DNA of 64,000 nt from Segetibacter aerophilus (GCF_007991655.1 NZ_BJYT01000010.1:124001-188000), one strand, 5' to 3'. Shown: positions 1 to 9,205, counted from the stretch's first letter. Notes: generated by a model from the letters alone, not told the origin. Program-made: numbers and translations.

Positions 1-505
1 CTAGCACTGTAACTCCAAAGGGTGCAAGCACTTTAGCAAAGGCACTTCCATTATTTCCAAAGCCTATTATCCCAACTGTTTTTCCCGCTAGTTCAGTACC
101 CCGGTTGTCGTTACGTAAATAAAGATTGCGCTTCAGTTCGTCAAAGCTTTTCGTGATGTTGTTCATCAAATTGAGTAACAAACCTAGCGCATGTTCTGCC
201 ACGGCATTCCTGTTTCCTTCCGGGCTACTTACACATTTTATTCCCTTGCCTTCGGCGTATATCACATCTATCAGTTCCATTCCGCTTCCCAGCCTTCCTA
301 TCCATTGTAAGTGTGGGGCCGCATCAATTAGTGCTTTGTCAATCTTCAGCCGGGTTGTTACAATCAATCCGACAGCATGAGCAATCCTCTCTCTTAATTC
401 TTCGTAAGAAATAGACGGAACATATAAGACTTCAAAATGATTTTTCTTAAGCGTCTCCTCCAGGTAGGTATGAGCCGGAGCAGTTATAATGACTGTTGGA
501 TTCAA
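1..505 (-). CDS. D-isomer-specific 2-hydroxyacid dehydrogenase (partial, C-terminus outside window)
   Basis: About 168 codons are visible; the gene runs off the left edge. The translation ends with a Rossmann motif [17 protein letters not shown], which is the NAD-binding start of the D-2-hydroxyacid dehydrogenase family (SerA-like phosphoglycerate dehydrogenases and relatives). The glycine motif reads GFGNNG instead of the usual GxGxxG with a small final loop. Earlier parts ([27 protein letters not shown]) match the family's substrate domain and hinge. I see no in-frame ATG near the beginning; TTG at 505..503 is the likeliest start, 23 nt after the rsmA stop, so the two genes are probably co-transcribed. 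The substrate (3-phosphoglycerate, glycerate or another hydroxyacid) cannot be told. Confidence 0.8.
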   Translation of the reverse strand, partial: MNPTVIITAPAHTYLEETLKKNHFEVLYVPSISYEELRERIAHAVGLIVTTRLKIDKALIDAAPHLQWIGRLGSGMELIDVIYAEGKGIKCVSSPEGNRNAVAEHALGLLLNLMNNITKSFDELKRNLYLRNDNRGTELAGKTVGIIGFGNNGSAFAKVLAPFGVTVL

Positions 506-528
506 AATATTGTGGTTAAGTCTTTCTG

Positions 529-1284
529 TTAGTTCATCCGAAAAGTTAAGGCGGCAAAATCTTCAACGCTTAATACTTCGGCTCTTTTATCAAACAATTC
601 ATCCTTTAATTCTTCTGCAGTAAACAAAGACTTTACAGCATTTCTGAGGGTTTTTCTTCTTTGGTTAAATGCTGTTTTCACCAGGTTAATAAATGCTTTC
701 TCGCTTCTCATCTCTGGTACCGTTTCACGCCTTGTCAACCTGATTACCCCACTCATTACTTTTGGTGGCGGATTGAAGCAAGAAGAATCAACATCGAACA
801 AGTACTCCACCTTATAAAAAGCCTGGACCAGCACACTCAAAACCCCGTACACTTTGCTGCCTTTTTTTGAGGCGGCCCGCTCGGCTACCTCTTTTTGAAA
901 CATCCCAACAACCGTTGGAACTTGCTGCCGCCAGTCTAATACTTTAAACAAGATCTGGGTAGATATGTTGTACGGGAAATTTCCTACAACTGTAAACTCG
1001 TCATCAAAAGGTGCATCAATATCAAGAAAGCTATCATTAATAATTCTTCCCCGTATTGCCGGAAATGCTTTGTCGAGAAACAGGACCTTTTCATTATCAA
1101 GTTCCACAGCTTTAAAGTCTATACCGGATATTTTCAAAAGATACTTTGTAAGCGCTCCTCCCCCGGGGCCAACTTCCAATAATCGTTCAAAAGGCTGTTT
1201 CTGCAATTCGTCAATAATATTCCTGCATACATTTTCATCTTTCAAAAAATGCTGACCCAACGATTTTTTTAACCTGTATTCCAT
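529..1284 (-). CDS. rsmA: 16S rRNA (adenine(1518)/adenine(1519)-N6)-dimethyltransferase RsmA/KsgA
   Basis: A 251-residue SAM-dependent methyltransferase that dimethylates two adjacent adenines in the 3' terminal hairpin of 16S rRNA late in 30S assembly. It opens with KKSLGQHFL, the family signature, then motif [13 protein letters not shown] (SAM binding) and the catalytic motif IV NFPYNIS (NLPYNIS in most homologues). The C-terminal small helical domain contains [16 protein letters not shown], typical of the family. A TTG nine bases upstream could also start it, but the ATG at 1284 gives the usual N-terminus. It is divergent from pdxA and followed on the same strand by the dehydrogenase gene. 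Length is normal for the family. Confidence 0.96.
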   Translation of the reverse strand: MEYRLKKSLGQHFLKDENVCRNIIDELQKQPFERLLEVGPGGGALTKYLLKISGIDFKAVELDNEKVLFLDKAFPAIRGRIINDSFLDIDAPFDDEFTVVGNFPYNISTQILFKVLDWRQQVPTVVGMFQKEVAERAASKKGSKVYGVLSVLVQAFYKVEYLFDVDSSCFNPPPKVMSGVIRLTRRETVPEMRSEKAFINLVKTAFNQRRKTLRNAVKSLFTAEELKDELFDKRAEVLSVEDFAALTFRMN

Positions 1285-1419
1285 GAGCGCCAAAAGTAAA
1301 TCTTAAACGTAAACTTTTAATGAGGTTGTGACTGGTGACACATAGGAAAATTACCGGCTCCGTCTAAAAGCCCTACTTAGGTCTAAATCATCCCTTTCAA
1401 CGGTAACTAATAGTTTCAC

Positions 1420-1427
1420 TATTTTTG
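1420..1427 (+). promoter_or_regulatory. Putative -7 element of the pdxA promoter
   Basis: TATTTTTG fits the Bacteroidota -7 consensus TAnnTTTG. A TTTC at 1395-1398, 21 nt upstream, is a weak -33 candidate. Transcription would start near 1433, leaving a leader of about 15 nt before the ATG at 1449 and ruling out the upstream in-frame start at 1425. Confidence 0.5.
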
Positions 1428-1448
1428 CGCCTCAAACGCACAAGTAAT

Positions 1449-2540
1449 ATGAGCACCGAATTGCAAAAGCCTATCATTGGATTTAGCTGTGGCGACCTGA
1501 ACGGCATTGGACTGGAAATCATTATCAAAGCATTGAGCGATACCCGCATACTTGATTTTTGTACTCCTGTAGTTTTTGCAAATAACAAAAGCATCAATTT
1601 TTATCGCAAAACCTTGCTTGATATAAACTTCACTTTTACCATTATTAAAGATTTAACCAAACCCAATATTAAGCAGGTAAACGTGTTAAGCTGCTGGGAA
1701 GAGGATGTAGCTATAACTCCAGGTCAACTAAATGAGACCGGCGGAAAATATGCTTTCAAATCTTTGAAAGCTGCTGTAGAAGCACTCCAAAACAAACAAA
1801 TACATGGCCTTGTAACGGCTCCTATACACAAGAAAAATATTCAATCAGAAGAGTTCAACTACAGTGGACATACGCCTTATTTCAAAGATGCTTTCCATGT
1901 AGATGATGTGGTCATGCTGCTTGCAGCCAGTAACATCAGGGTCGGTTTGTTGACGGAACATGTGCCTGTTACAGAACTTGCAAGTCATATAACCAGTGCT
2001 GCTATTCTTAGCAAGTTGCGCATCATGAACAATAGTCTTATAAAAGATTTTGGTATTGACAAACCTAAGATTGCCGTGCTAGGGCTGAACCCTCATGCTG
2101 GCGACGAGGGCCTGATAGGCAAGGAAGAACAAACGATCATTAAACCGGCCATCAAAGAAGCTAAAAATAATAACCTGTTGGTGTTCGGACCGTATAGTGC
2201 TGATGCATTTTTCGCCCGCGGGCAGCATGAGCAGTTCGACGCTGTGCTGGCCATGTATCACGACCAGGGGTTGATACCTTTTAAATCACTTGCCATTGGC
2301 GAAGGCGTTAACTATACTGCCGGCTTACCTATTGTTCGCACCAGCCCCGACCATGGTACTGCCTTCGATATTGCCGGAAAAGGTATTGCCGACGCATCGT
2401 CGTTTGTATCTGCCACTTTCGAATGTATTGAGATCATAAATCGTCGTGCTGTTTACGAAGAAAATCATAAAAATCCGCTTCGACGCATTAGTGCCCGCGT
2501 TTTTGCAAATGTGGTGGATGAGAGAATTATCGAAGAATAG
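1449..2540 (+). CDS. pdxA: 4-hydroxythreonine-4-phosphate dehydrogenase PdxA
   Basis: A 363-residue enzyme of the DXP-independent-of-PLP-salvage route: it oxidises 4-phosphohydroxy-L-threonine with NAD, giving the 3-carbon amine that PdxJ condenses into pyridoxine phosphate. Family features in order are GDLNGIG near the N-terminus, SGHTPYFKDAF, NPHAGDEGLIGKEE, GPYSADAFFA and MYHDQGLIPFK followed by TSPDHGTAFDIAGKG. The histidines in SGHT, NPHAG and MYHDQ are the metal ligands of the family. The reading frame extends upstream to 1425, but that start overlaps the -7 promoter element, so I chose ATG 1449. The gene is divergent from rsmA and has the Bacteroidota-type length. Confidence 0.96.
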   Translation: MSTELQKPIIGFSCGDLNGIGLEIIIKALSDTRILDFCTPVVFANNKSINFYRKTLLDINFTFTIIKDLTKPNIKQVNVLSCWEEDVAITPGQLNETGGKYAFKSLKAAVEALQNKQIHGLVTAPIHKKNIQSEEFNYSGHTPYFKDAFHVDDVVMLLAASNIRVGLLTEHVPVTELASHITSAAILSKLRIMNNSLIKDFGIDKPKIAVLGLNPHAGDEGLIGKEEQTIIKPAIKEAKNNNLLVFGPYSADAFFARGQHEQFDAVLAMYHDQGLIPFKSLAIGEGVNYTAGLPIVRTSPDHGTAFDIAGKGIADASSFVSATFECIEIINRRAVYEENHKNPLRRISARVFANVVDERIIEE

Positions 2541-2553
2541 TTAAGAAGAAGAT

Positions 2554-2634
2554 TTCTCGCGGAAGACGCAGAAATCGCGAAAGACAAGAAGTTGTTTCCT
2601 TTTTTTCTGCGACTTCAGCGCCTTCTGCGAGACA
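2554..2634. repeat. Palindromic intergenic repeat, family B copy 1
   Basis: The left arm begins TTCTCGCGGAAGACGCAG (2554 on) and the right arm (2603-2634) is its imperfect reverse complement, ending CTTCTGCGAGAC. The element can fold into a long hairpin after pdxA and may serve as its terminator. A second copy lies at 13113-13184. Confidence 0.75.
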
Positions 2635-2668
2635 CTTCTGAGTTTCCAGCCTTTGTCTTTCATGGCAT

Positions 2669-2691
2669 CATCGTTGTGTCACTCACTTGTA
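2669..2691 (-). repeat. Interspersed short repeat A (variant GTGACACAACGATG)
   Basis: Plus strand reads CATCGTTGTGTCACTCACTT then GTA. Nearly the same sequence occurs at 11791, 20545, 34742 and 43458, and a related GTGCGACGCAACAATG form occurs elsewhere in the window, always between genes. Confidence 0.85.
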
Positions 2692-2711
2692 CTACAAATC
2701 AATCATCAGCT

Positions 2712-3581
2712 ATGCCCTCCATCTCAAACGATTACATTTCTATCATAGTAGCCACCAAAGGCGCAGAACTTCAAAGCCTTTATCATAAGCAACATAAGCT
2801 TGAATACATGTGGAGCGGCGACCCTGCTTTTTGGGGTAAACATAGTCCCGTATTATTTCCAATTGTGGGCGAATTAAAAAATAAGACATACCAATACAAC
2901 GGCGAAAACTACAATCTTAGCCGCCACGGTTTCGCACGTGAAATGGAATTTGAAGTATCAGAACAAAGTGAAAATTCAATTGCGTTCGTGTTACAATCAA
3001 ATGAAGAAACGCTTGAAAAATACCCGTTTCAATTTAAGTTTTACGTTGTTTATACGCTCCTCGAAAGTTCGCTTCAAATTACTTTCATAGTTGAAAACCT
3101 TGGTTCAGACAATATGCTTTTTTCTGTGGGCGCCCATCCCGCATTTAAAGTACCGTTGATAGATGGAACGAGCTTTGTAGATTATCGGCTGGTTTTTGAC
3201 AAAACTGAAACAATTGGCAGATGGCCTATATCTCCAGACGGATTGATAGAAATAACATCTCAACCCTTGCTTAATAACGAAACAATACTACCTCTGAAAA
3301 AGGAAATGTTTTCTGCTGATGCAATCGTATTAAAAGAGCTTGAATCAACTTCAATTTCTATCACCAGTCCTAAAACAGAACATGGCCTGAAAGTTCGGTT
3401 TGAAAACTTTCCGTTTCTCGGCATTTGGTCAACAAAAGGGGCCGACTTTGTATGCATAGAACCCTGGTGTGGAATAGCCGACAGTGTAAATGCATCAGGA
3501 AATTTCAAAGAGAAAGAAGGCATTAACACATTGGCACCTTCCGGTAAGTTTGAAGTTTCTTACCATATTGAGCTTTTTTAA
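2712..3581 (+). CDS. LacX-like aldose 1-epimerase family protein
   Basis: A 289-residue galactose-mutarotase-fold protein. Matches to the LacX-like branch are GAELQSLYHK at the N-terminus, WSGDPAFWGKHSPVLFPIVG, RHGFARE (catalytic-type histidine), GAHPAFKVP (second histidine) and CIEPWCGIAD (the Glu expected to act as base). Family members interconvert alpha and beta anomers of aldoses in the cytoplasm; the actual sugar is unknown. The open frame extends 40 codons upstream, but that part is repeat A and B sequence, so the ATG at 2712 is the start. It stands alone between pdxA and a small secreted protein. Confidence 0.88.
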   Translation: MPSISNDYISIIVATKGAELQSLYHKQHKLEYMWSGDPAFWGKHSPVLFPIVGELKNKTYQYNGENYNLSRHGFAREMEFEVSEQSENSIAFVLQSNEETLEKYPFQFKFYVVYTLLESSLQITFIVENLGSDNMLFSVGAHPAFKVPLIDGTSFVDYRLVFDKTETIGRWPISPDGLIEITSQPLLNNETILPLKKEMFSADAIVLKELESTSISITSPKTEHGLKVRFENFPFLGIWSTKGADFVCIEPWCGIADSVNASGNFKEKEGINTLAPSGKFEVSYHIELF

Positions 3582-3695
3582 CAGGTATTTAAAAAACGCG
3601 AGTCGGAAGTCGAAAACCGCGATTGATAGCAGTTGCTGCTTTCGGCGAAATCATTTTTAGTTTTTAGCTTTATCATCCTTTTAATCATAAAGCAC

Positions 3696-4103
3696 ATGAG
3701 ATTTAAACTGTCCCTGACTCTTGTAGTGGCAATCTTGCTGTCTTTTACATCTTTTAGCCAGGAGAAAAAAATGGCTATAATAAGTGGAATAGTAAAAGAT
3801 GCTCGTTCAAAAACTCCCTTAAATGAAGCCGTGGTTACCTTAAGCTCTTCTGCATTTCAAGGGCAAAAATTTGCCCTTACTGATTCAACAGGAATGTACA
3901 GCGTAAGAAATCTTCCGGCAGGAAATTATAAAATTGCTTTCGAGATGGAAGGTTACGAAAAGTTTACACAAGAAAATATTGCGTTACAACCGGGGATGTC
4001 TTTAGGGGTAAGCTTCGAAATGGTGAAGGCACGAAAGTCAAAAGACAAAAAGATAAAACAGGAAAATGAAAATGTAATAACAATAAAAAAGGACGAAAAT
4101 TAA
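3696..4103 (+). CDS. Secreted protein with carboxypeptidase-regulatory-like domain
   Basis: A 135-residue protein with a signal peptide (MRFKLSLTLVVAILLSFTSF, cut probably after FSQ). The mature part is a single Ig-like carboxypeptidase-regulatory domain: ISGIVKDARSKTPLNEAVV, then DSTGMYSVRNLPAGNYKIAF and the strand-closing EGYEKFTQENIAL. The C-terminal 30 residues are Lys/Glu-rich and likely disordered. Such domains usually sit at the N-terminus of TonB-dependent receptors; here it is free-standing. I chose ATG 3696 over the upstream ATG at 3633 because it gives a proper signal peptide. Function is unknown. Confidence 0.75.
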   Translation: MRFKLSLTLVVAILLSFTSFSQEKKMAIISGIVKDARSKTPLNEAVVTLSSSAFQGQKFALTDSTGMYSVRNLPAGNYKIAFEMEGYEKFTQENIALQPGMSLGVSFEMVKARKSKDKKIKQENENVITIKKDEN

Positions 4104-4116
4104 TTCGTCCTTTTTT
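4085..4116. terminator. Bidirectional rho-independent terminator
   Basis: Stem AAAAAAGGACGAA / TTCGTCCTTTTTT (13 bp) with a 6-nt loop, with T-runs on both strands. It overlaps the stop codon at 4101-4103 and lies 27 bp past the stop of the minus-strand ABC permease, so it can serve both converging genes. Confidence 0.88.
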
Positions 4117-4142
4117 ATTGCTTTATTATTCTGTTATAAATT

Positions 4143-5465
4143 TTAATTGCTTCTAAAGGCCCATTTCAACATTTCTTTCCAGGTTGCTTTTTTCCCGTAC
4201 ATTAAAATTCCGGTTCTGTAAATCTTCGCACTTACCCAGGTTGTAAACAGAAAACCGCCAACCAGCAGCGTCATGCTCAATAACAGTTGCCAGTACGGAA
4301 CCGTACCGGGAACGCCGAAAGGAATTCTTGCCATCATGACAATAGGTGAGCAAAAAGGTATCAAGCTTGCCCAAGTCGCAAGACTTCCCGAAGGATTTGT
4401 AATAGCGTTCATCATGATGATAATTGATACGATGATTGGCATCGTAATCGGCAGTTGTAGACTCTGGGCATCTTGTGCATCCTCATTTACAGTGCTACCA
4501 ACTGCAGCAAATAGTGATGCATAAAAAAGATACCCGAATAAAAAGTAAAACAGGAAGCAGCCAATAATCAGGAACCAATTTGCCTGGCTGAGAGTATTAG
4601 TAAAATCAGCAAATCCGTTGGCTGCACCACTAGCTGCACTCATGCTTCCGCCTCCGGGCATTTGTTGCGTCGATTCCTGCGCTTGTTGCAGTGTCTCATG
4701 AGGCAACAAAGCAGTTGCTGCGGATGTAAGACCAACGAGAAGAATTATCCAAATAAGAAACTGTGTTAATCCTACTGCTCCTATTCCTATAATTTTTCCT
4801 ATCATCAGTTGAAAAGGTTTCACCGATGAAATAATTACTTCTGCTATACGATTTGTCTTTTCTTCAGTAACGCCCCTCATCACCATCATTCCATAAATAA
4901 GTAGCGTAATGTAGATCAGAAAGCCGCTGCCGTATCCTATACCATAAGCCAGCCCACTATTACCTCGTTTTACTTCTGAGCCTTCCTGGTAGGTCTGGTC
5001 TATTTTAGCAGAACCTATTCTTTTGCGCTCGGCTTCCAGATCTTTTACATCTACGTTGTACTTCGATTTTAGAAGCTGGTTCTCAAGGGTCTCGTTTATT
5101 TTATCTTCAAGCTGCGACTCAGCCACCATACCCAACTGCTTTTTGGAAATTAGTTTATAGCCATTATTACCGCCACCAGGAGTATATAAAAGTGCACTGT
5201 AACCTTTGGCTATATAGTTTGTGCTATCAACTCCCTTAGGAAATTCAAATGATAGCGCTTTCGTGTTTTCTATATTGCCTTCCATTGTTCCCGTATGATC
5301 AATCACAGCTATTTTCTCGTGATCAATATTTTTTACAGAAATTATAGTGACGGTAGTAATCAAGCCTGCAAATAATAAAGGGGTAAGAATGGTCGACAAA
5401 ATGAACGTTTTGTTCCTAACCCTAACGAGGTACTCGCGTTGTATAATTAAAAGTATTTTATTCAT
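4143..5465 (-). CDS. ABC-2 type transporter permease (NatB-like)
   Basis: A 440-residue inner-membrane permease. It has one N-terminal transmembrane helix (about residues 17-40), a periplasmic domain of roughly 150 residues, then five or more C-terminal helices. The cytoplasmic signature EEKTNRIAEVIISSVKPFQL and the following GKIIGIGAVGLTQFLIWI are characteristic of the NatB/YhaP family. It is encoded 35 nt after the ATPase gene at 5501..6433, so the two form an exporter pair. NatAB in Bacillus exports sodium, but homologues handle other substrates and none can be assigned here. Confidence 0.88.
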   Translation of the reverse strand: MNKILLIIQREYLVRVRNKTFILSTILTPLLFAGLITTVTIISVKNIDHEKIAVIDHTGTMEGNIENTKALSFEFPKGVDSTNYIAKGYSALLYTPGGGNNGYKLISKKQLGMVAESQLEDKINETLENQLLKSKYNVDVKDLEAERKRIGSAKIDQTYQEGSEVKRGNSGLAYGIGYGSGFLIYITLLIYGMMVMRGVTEEKTNRIAEVIISSVKPFQLMIGKIIGIGAVGLTQFLIWIILLVGLTSAATALLPHETLQQAQESTQQMPGGGSMSAASGAANGFADFTNTLSQANWFLIIGCFLFYFLFGYLFYASLFAAVGSTVNEDAQDAQSLQLPITMPIIVSIIIMMNAITNPSGSLATWASLIPFCSPIVMMARIPFGVPGTVPYWQLLLSMTLLVGGFLFTTWVSAKIYRTGILMYGKKATWKEMLKWAFRSN

Positions 5466-5500
5466 GTTTTGGTTGAAATTGAAAAATGAAAGAAAGTAGG

Positions 5501-6433
5501 TTAAACAGTTACTTTTTGAAATTGACGGGTAGTTCTTGTTCCCTCAACCTGCCTGATAAAAACTTCGTTTAGCGATGGAAGAACTTCATTAAAAGCTTCA
5601 ATAGAAGCATTCTCGTTAATGAAATACTTCAGCACATCATTGCTTGTGCGGCCTTCATTTATTTTAACTGTTAACTGGTTTGCATTTTGGTTGACAACTT
5701 CAAACGCCTCGCTTCGAACATCGGTTAATTCATTTGAAAGCTGTACTCTAAAAAGATTTTCTTTAAACTGTTGCTTTATTCCCTGTACGGTGCCGTCCAG
5801 TATTTTCTTGCCCTGGTTTATCAATACAATATGATCGCAAATTTCTTCTACCTGCTCCATCCGATGCGTACTAAAGATGATTGTACTACCTCTTCTTGCT
5901 AATTCAAAAATTTCGTCTTTTATCAAATTTGCATTCACGGGGTCCAAACCGCTAAAGGGCTCGTCAAGAATAATAAGCTTTGGTTCGTGCAGAACAGTTG
6001 CTACAAATTGCAGCTTCTGGCTCATCCCTTTGCTTAGGTCTTCTACTTTTTTATTCCACCAGCTCTCCATTCCTAACCGGGTGAACCAGTATTTAATCTT
6101 CTCCATCGCCTCGCTTTTTGTGAGGCCTTTCAGGCGCGCCAGATAAAGCGCTTGCTCACCAATTTTCATTTTCTTATACAGCCCTCTTTCTTCGGGCATG
6201 TAGCCTATAAAGAGTGTATCATTTAACGGATCGAACCTTTTATCATTGAAAATAATCTCACCTTCATCGGGATAAAATATGCCGGTTATCATTCGAAGCA
6301 AAGTTGTCTTACCGGCGCCGTTGGGGCCAAGCAGACCAAAAATACTTCCTTGCTCTATCGAGAAACTTATGTCGTCTACGGCTTTTTGCGTAGCATAATA
6401 TTTTTTCAGATTCTTAAGTTGTAGAAGGTGCAT
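5501..6433 (-). CDS. ABC transporter ATP-binding protein (NatA-like)
   Basis: A 310-residue nucleotide-binding subunit that energises the adjacent permease. Walker A is GLLGPNGAGKTTLLRM (about residues 32-47), the signature is LSKGMSQKLQF, Walker B is LIILDEPFSGLDP and the switch histidine is in IIFSTHRMEQ. The region after about residue 220 is the C-terminal extension (DUF4162-type) common in this subfamily. A longer frame with a TTG start at 6457 exists but overlaps the putative -7 box, so ATG 6433 is preferred. Confidence 0.9.
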   Translation of the reverse strand: MHLLQLKNLKKYYATQKAVDDISFSIEQGSIFGLLGPNGAGKTTLLRMITGIFYPDEGEIIFNDKRFDPLNDTLFIGYMPEERGLYKKMKIGEQALYLARLKGLTKSEAMEKIKYWFTRLGMESWWNKKVEDLSKGMSQKLQFVATVLHEPKLIILDEPFSGLDPVNANLIKDEIFELARRGSTIIFSTHRMEQVEEICDHIVLINQGKKILDGTVQGIKQQFKENLFRVQLSNELTDVRSEAFEVVNQNANQLTVKINEGRTSNDVLKYFINENASIEAFNEVLPSLNEVFIRQVEGTRTTRQFQKVTV

Positions 6434-6454
6434 GTGCAGCAGTTGGGTTAAATT

Positions 6455-6462
6455 CAAATGTA
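6455..6462 (-). promoter_or_regulatory. Putative -7 element for the NatAB-like operon
   Basis: Minus strand reads TACATTTG, matching TAnnTTTG. The expected start of transcription is about 15 nt before the ATG at 6433. No good TTTG is present at -33. Confidence 0.45.
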
Positions 6463-6615
6463 GGTGTAAGGAAAATTGAATGTATCTATTTTATGTGAAC
6501 GGCACGTCTACTTGCAAAGTTTTCTTTATTTAAATTCTCGTTGCTTTTTGTTTCAAAGTAAAACGCCTGCCACAAGGTGTGTTTTTTTGTTGACCGTCAG
6601 TTGTACATATAGCAA

Positions 6616-6635
6616 CATTGTTGCGTCGCACACTT
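6616..6635 (-). repeat. Interspersed short repeat A (inverted pair, left member)
   Basis: CATTGTTGCGTCGCACACTT on the plus strand. Together with the opposite-oriented copy at 6694-6713 it forms an inverted pair about 60 bp apart, able to fold like a REPIN. The surrounding gene-free stretch 6463-6752 shows nothing else I can identify apart from T-rich runs. Confidence 0.8.
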
Positions 6636-6693
6636 CAGGTTTTTTTTATAAAATGGAGCATGCGAAGGATAGCTGAGTAAACATTTAAAGTAG

Positions 6694-6713
6694 AAGAGTG
6701 TGACACAACAATG
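6694..6713 (+). repeat. Interspersed short repeat A (inverted pair, right member)
   Basis: AAGAGTGTGACACAACAATG, the mirror partner of the copy at 6616-6635, about 40 bp beyond the rhodanese stop codon. Confidence 0.8.
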
Positions 6714-6752
6714 CCCTATTTTTATTCAAATGCCGGCTACAACAATTTCCCG

Positions 6753-7043
6753 CTATCGTTCCCACTTTTCTAATCCGCCTTGTAAGTTCACAAGGTTTGT
6801 AAAGCCGAATTTGTCCTCCAGCCTTTGGATAGCGATTTGGCTGCGAATGCCACGGTGACAATACACAATAACCGGAACATCAGTTGGTATTTCGGCTGCT
6901 TTACTCATCACTTCACCTAATGGAATAAGTGTTCCGCCAATGTCAAAATCTTCATGTTCGTACTCTTCGCGTACATCCAGGAGGTAGAAATCTCCATTCT
7001 GGCCCAGCTTATCTTTCAACTGCTCTGCTGTTATTTGTTTCAT
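6753..7043 (-). CDS. Single-domain rhodanese-like protein
   Basis: A 96-residue single rhodanese domain without signal peptide, so cytoplasmic. It has the N-terminal motif FYLLDVREEYEHEDFDIGG and the active-site loop VIVYCHRGIRSQIA, whose cysteine would carry the persulfide. The six-residue loop C-H-R-G-I-R is of the length used for sulfur transfer. It begins 8 nt after the kup stop codon, so it is the second gene of a kup operon, an arrangement with no obvious metabolic link. The natural sulfur donor and acceptor are unknown. Confidence 0.9.
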   Translation of the reverse strand: MKQITAEQLKDKLGQNGDFYLLDVREEYEHEDFDIGGTLIPLGEVMSKAAEIPTDVPVIVYCHRGIRSQIAIQRLEDKFGFTNLVNLQGGLEKWER

Positions 7044-7051
7044 AGCTGGCC

Positions 7052-9022
7052 CTAGTCGGTGAGAATTCTCTTCAGCTTTATGTTTGAAACCGGGGCTACG
7101 ATTAACGGGAATTTTTCGACGGTAACTGTACTGGGGTCAAGACCAAAGCCCCGTTCTTCAGTAAGGCTAATGTCTTTTATCCAGAAATATAATCTCATAA
7201 TTAACTTCTCAATAAAAGGCAGTTCGTTGTCCTGGCTTAAGAACTTCTCCATCACAATAAATTGAAAGTCTCCCGTCACGTTACTTTCCTCTATGATTTC
7301 GTACTTGCTTTTAATGCGAACTTCTTTGTTGAGCATAAGATCGGCAACTACGTTTCTAAACATCAGGTTGATACGCTGAGCTACTCTGAAGCCAAGCCTG
7401 AATTCAACCCTTATGATATCGTTTGGAATAATATGATCGACATTGTACTCAGAAGTATAAGGATCATCCAACACATCCACATGCACAAACCAATAAATGT
7501 CAGCTCTCTTTGGCTTGCGATTTAAAATCGAGTATATGATTTTATGCTCTATCTCTTTGGGATTGCTCGCACTGGTCATATAGACCAAATGAGTAGCATG
7601 TTTTGGGATTGTTCTGTCGCTACTTAATTCCTGTATTTGAGAAATGTAATGCTGCAAGCGAACAAACTCGATGTACCTGTTTTTAATTTTCCGGCTACGG
7701 TACCATACATACATTACCCCAAATAAAGCTCCCCCAACGATGAGCGTAACAAAACCGCCATGCGGAAATTTTTTGAGGTTGGCAACCAAATAAGAGGTCT
7801 CTATAGTAAGGTAAACAACAAGGTATAAGTAAATCCACGCAGGCGCCGTTCTCTTACTAATAAGGTAGTTGGCAAATAAGATAGAGGTGCTGATCATGCA
7901 AAGGGTAATTGCCAAGCCATAAGCGGCTTCCATGTTGCTCGATTTTTTAAAGTACAACGTGATGGCTACGCAACCGATAAATAACAGTAAGCTGATGCCC
8001 GGTATATATAGCTGCCCTTTTTCTTCGGTAGGATAATTGATTTTCATTTTCGGCCAAAGGTTCAACCGCATAGCTTCACTAATAAGGGTGAAGGAACCCG
8101 ATATCAAAGCCTGGCTTGCGATAATAGCAGCGGCGGTAGCAATTGCAATTCCGGGCAGCAAAAACCATTGAGGCATCAGATCGAAGAAAGGATTGATGTC
8201 ACCTTCCATATTATCTGACATTCTTACCCCTGTATAATTGTGAAGCAACCATGCGCCTTGTCCGAAGTAATTAAGTATTAAGGCTGATTTTACAAAGATC
8301 CATGAAACGCGAATATTGCTTTTTCCACAATGTCCCATGTCACTATAAAGGGCTTCCGCTCCGGTAGTGCAAAGAAAAACAGCGCCTAAAATCCAAAATC
8401 CACCAGGATAAACTGTAAGCAACTTGATAGCATAATGTGGGCTAAGCGCTTTCAGTATTGCGAAGTCATCAGAAATATGATATACCCCAAGAATAGCAAG
8501 CATCGTAAACCAAACAAGCATGATAGGCCCGAACATCTTACCAATAGTCAAGGTACCAAACTGCTGCATAAAAAACAAAAGAGAAAGTATGGCAAGTACA
8601 ATGATTACAATGAGGGTAGTGGAGATACTTTCCCAACCGGGAATCTGTCTCAGACCTTCTACTGCTGACGTCACGGAAACCGGTGGTGTTATAATACCGT
8701 CCGCCAACAAAGAGGCACCGCCAAGCGTTGCAGGCATCACCAGCCACTTTTTCCTTCGTCGCACCAGGGCGTACAAACTGAAGATGCCACCCTCTCCATT
8801 GTTGTCTGCTTTTAAGGTGAGTATTACATACTTGAGGGTGGTCTGTAAAGTAAGGGTCCAGATGATGCACGATAAAGAGCCGAGGATGAGCTGCTGATTA
8901 ATAATATGATCATCTATAATGGCATTAAAAACGTATAGAGGTGAAGTACCAATATCACCATATATAATTCCCAGTGCTATCAATAATCCGCCTGCAGTAA
9001 CCTTGTTTATATTGCGGCTCAC
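7052..9022 (-). CDS. kup: KUP-type potassium uptake protein
   Basis: A 656-residue K+:H+ symporter of the KUP/HAK/KT family. The first transmembrane helix carries the conserved GIIYGDIGTSPLYV; NNGEGGIFSLYALVRR and LGGASLLADGIITPPVSV follow. Twelve helices fill about the first 430 residues and a soluble C-terminal domain the remaining 220. The start is GTG at 9022; no in-frame ATG lies upstream. A -7 promoter element is at 9104-9111, about 80 nt before the start. The rhodanese gene follows after 8 nt. Confidence 0.95.
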   Translation of the reverse strand: MSRNINKVTAGGLLIALGIIYGDIGTSPLYVFNAIIDDHIINQQLILGSLSCIIWTLTLQTTLKYVILTLKADNNGEGGIFSLYALVRRRKKWLVMPATLGGASLLADGIITPPVSVTSAVEGLRQIPGWESISTTLIVIIVLAILSLLFFMQQFGTLTIGKMFGPIMLVWFTMLAILGVYHISDDFAILKALSPHYAIKLLTVYPGGFWILGAVFLCTTGAEALYSDMGHCGKSNIRVSWIFVKSALILNYFGQGAWLLHNYTGVRMSDNMEGDINPFFDLMPQWFLLPGIAIATAAAIIASQALISGSFTLISEAMRLNLWPKMKINYPTEEKGQLYIPGISLLLFIGCVAITLYFKKSSNMEAAYGLAITLCMISTSILFANYLISKRTAPAWIYLYLVVYLTIETSYLVANLKKFPHGGFVTLIVGGALFGVMYVWYRSRKIKNRYIEFVRLQHYISQIQELSSDRTIPKHATHLVYMTSASNPKEIEHKIIYSILNRKPKRADIYWFVHVDVLDDPYTSEYNVDHIIPNDIIRVEFRLGFRVAQRINLMFRNVVADLMLNKEVRIKSKYEIIEESNVTGDFQFIVMEKFLSQDNELPFIEKLIMRLYFWIKDISLTEERGFGLDPSTVTVEKFPLIVAPVSNIKLKRILTD

Positions 9023-9103
9023 AATGAGTTTGATTAGTAAAAAATAAGAAGCAAGTCGCTAAGCAATTCCTCTTAATTATGTCGTCCAGGCAACTTTATG
9101 TTA

Positions 9104-9111
9104 CAAAAGTA
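9104..9111 (-). promoter_or_regulatory. Putative -7 element for kup
   Basis: Minus strand TACTTTTG matches TAnnTTTG in the divergent kup / 9240 intergenic region. No clear -33 TTTG at the expected spacing. Confidence 0.45.
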
Positions 9112-9205
9112 AATAATTGGTTAATTCTTTACCTCCTTCTTTCAATCTATCTTCAAAGGGGTAAGTGTTAAGATATCGTTGGATAATTACATACTTCACA
9201 TAGCT

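Noticed and set aside
2592-2711. 40-codon N-terminal extension of the LacX-like protein
   Set aside because: The codons are repeat B and A sequence; ATG 2712 gives the family's usual N-terminus.
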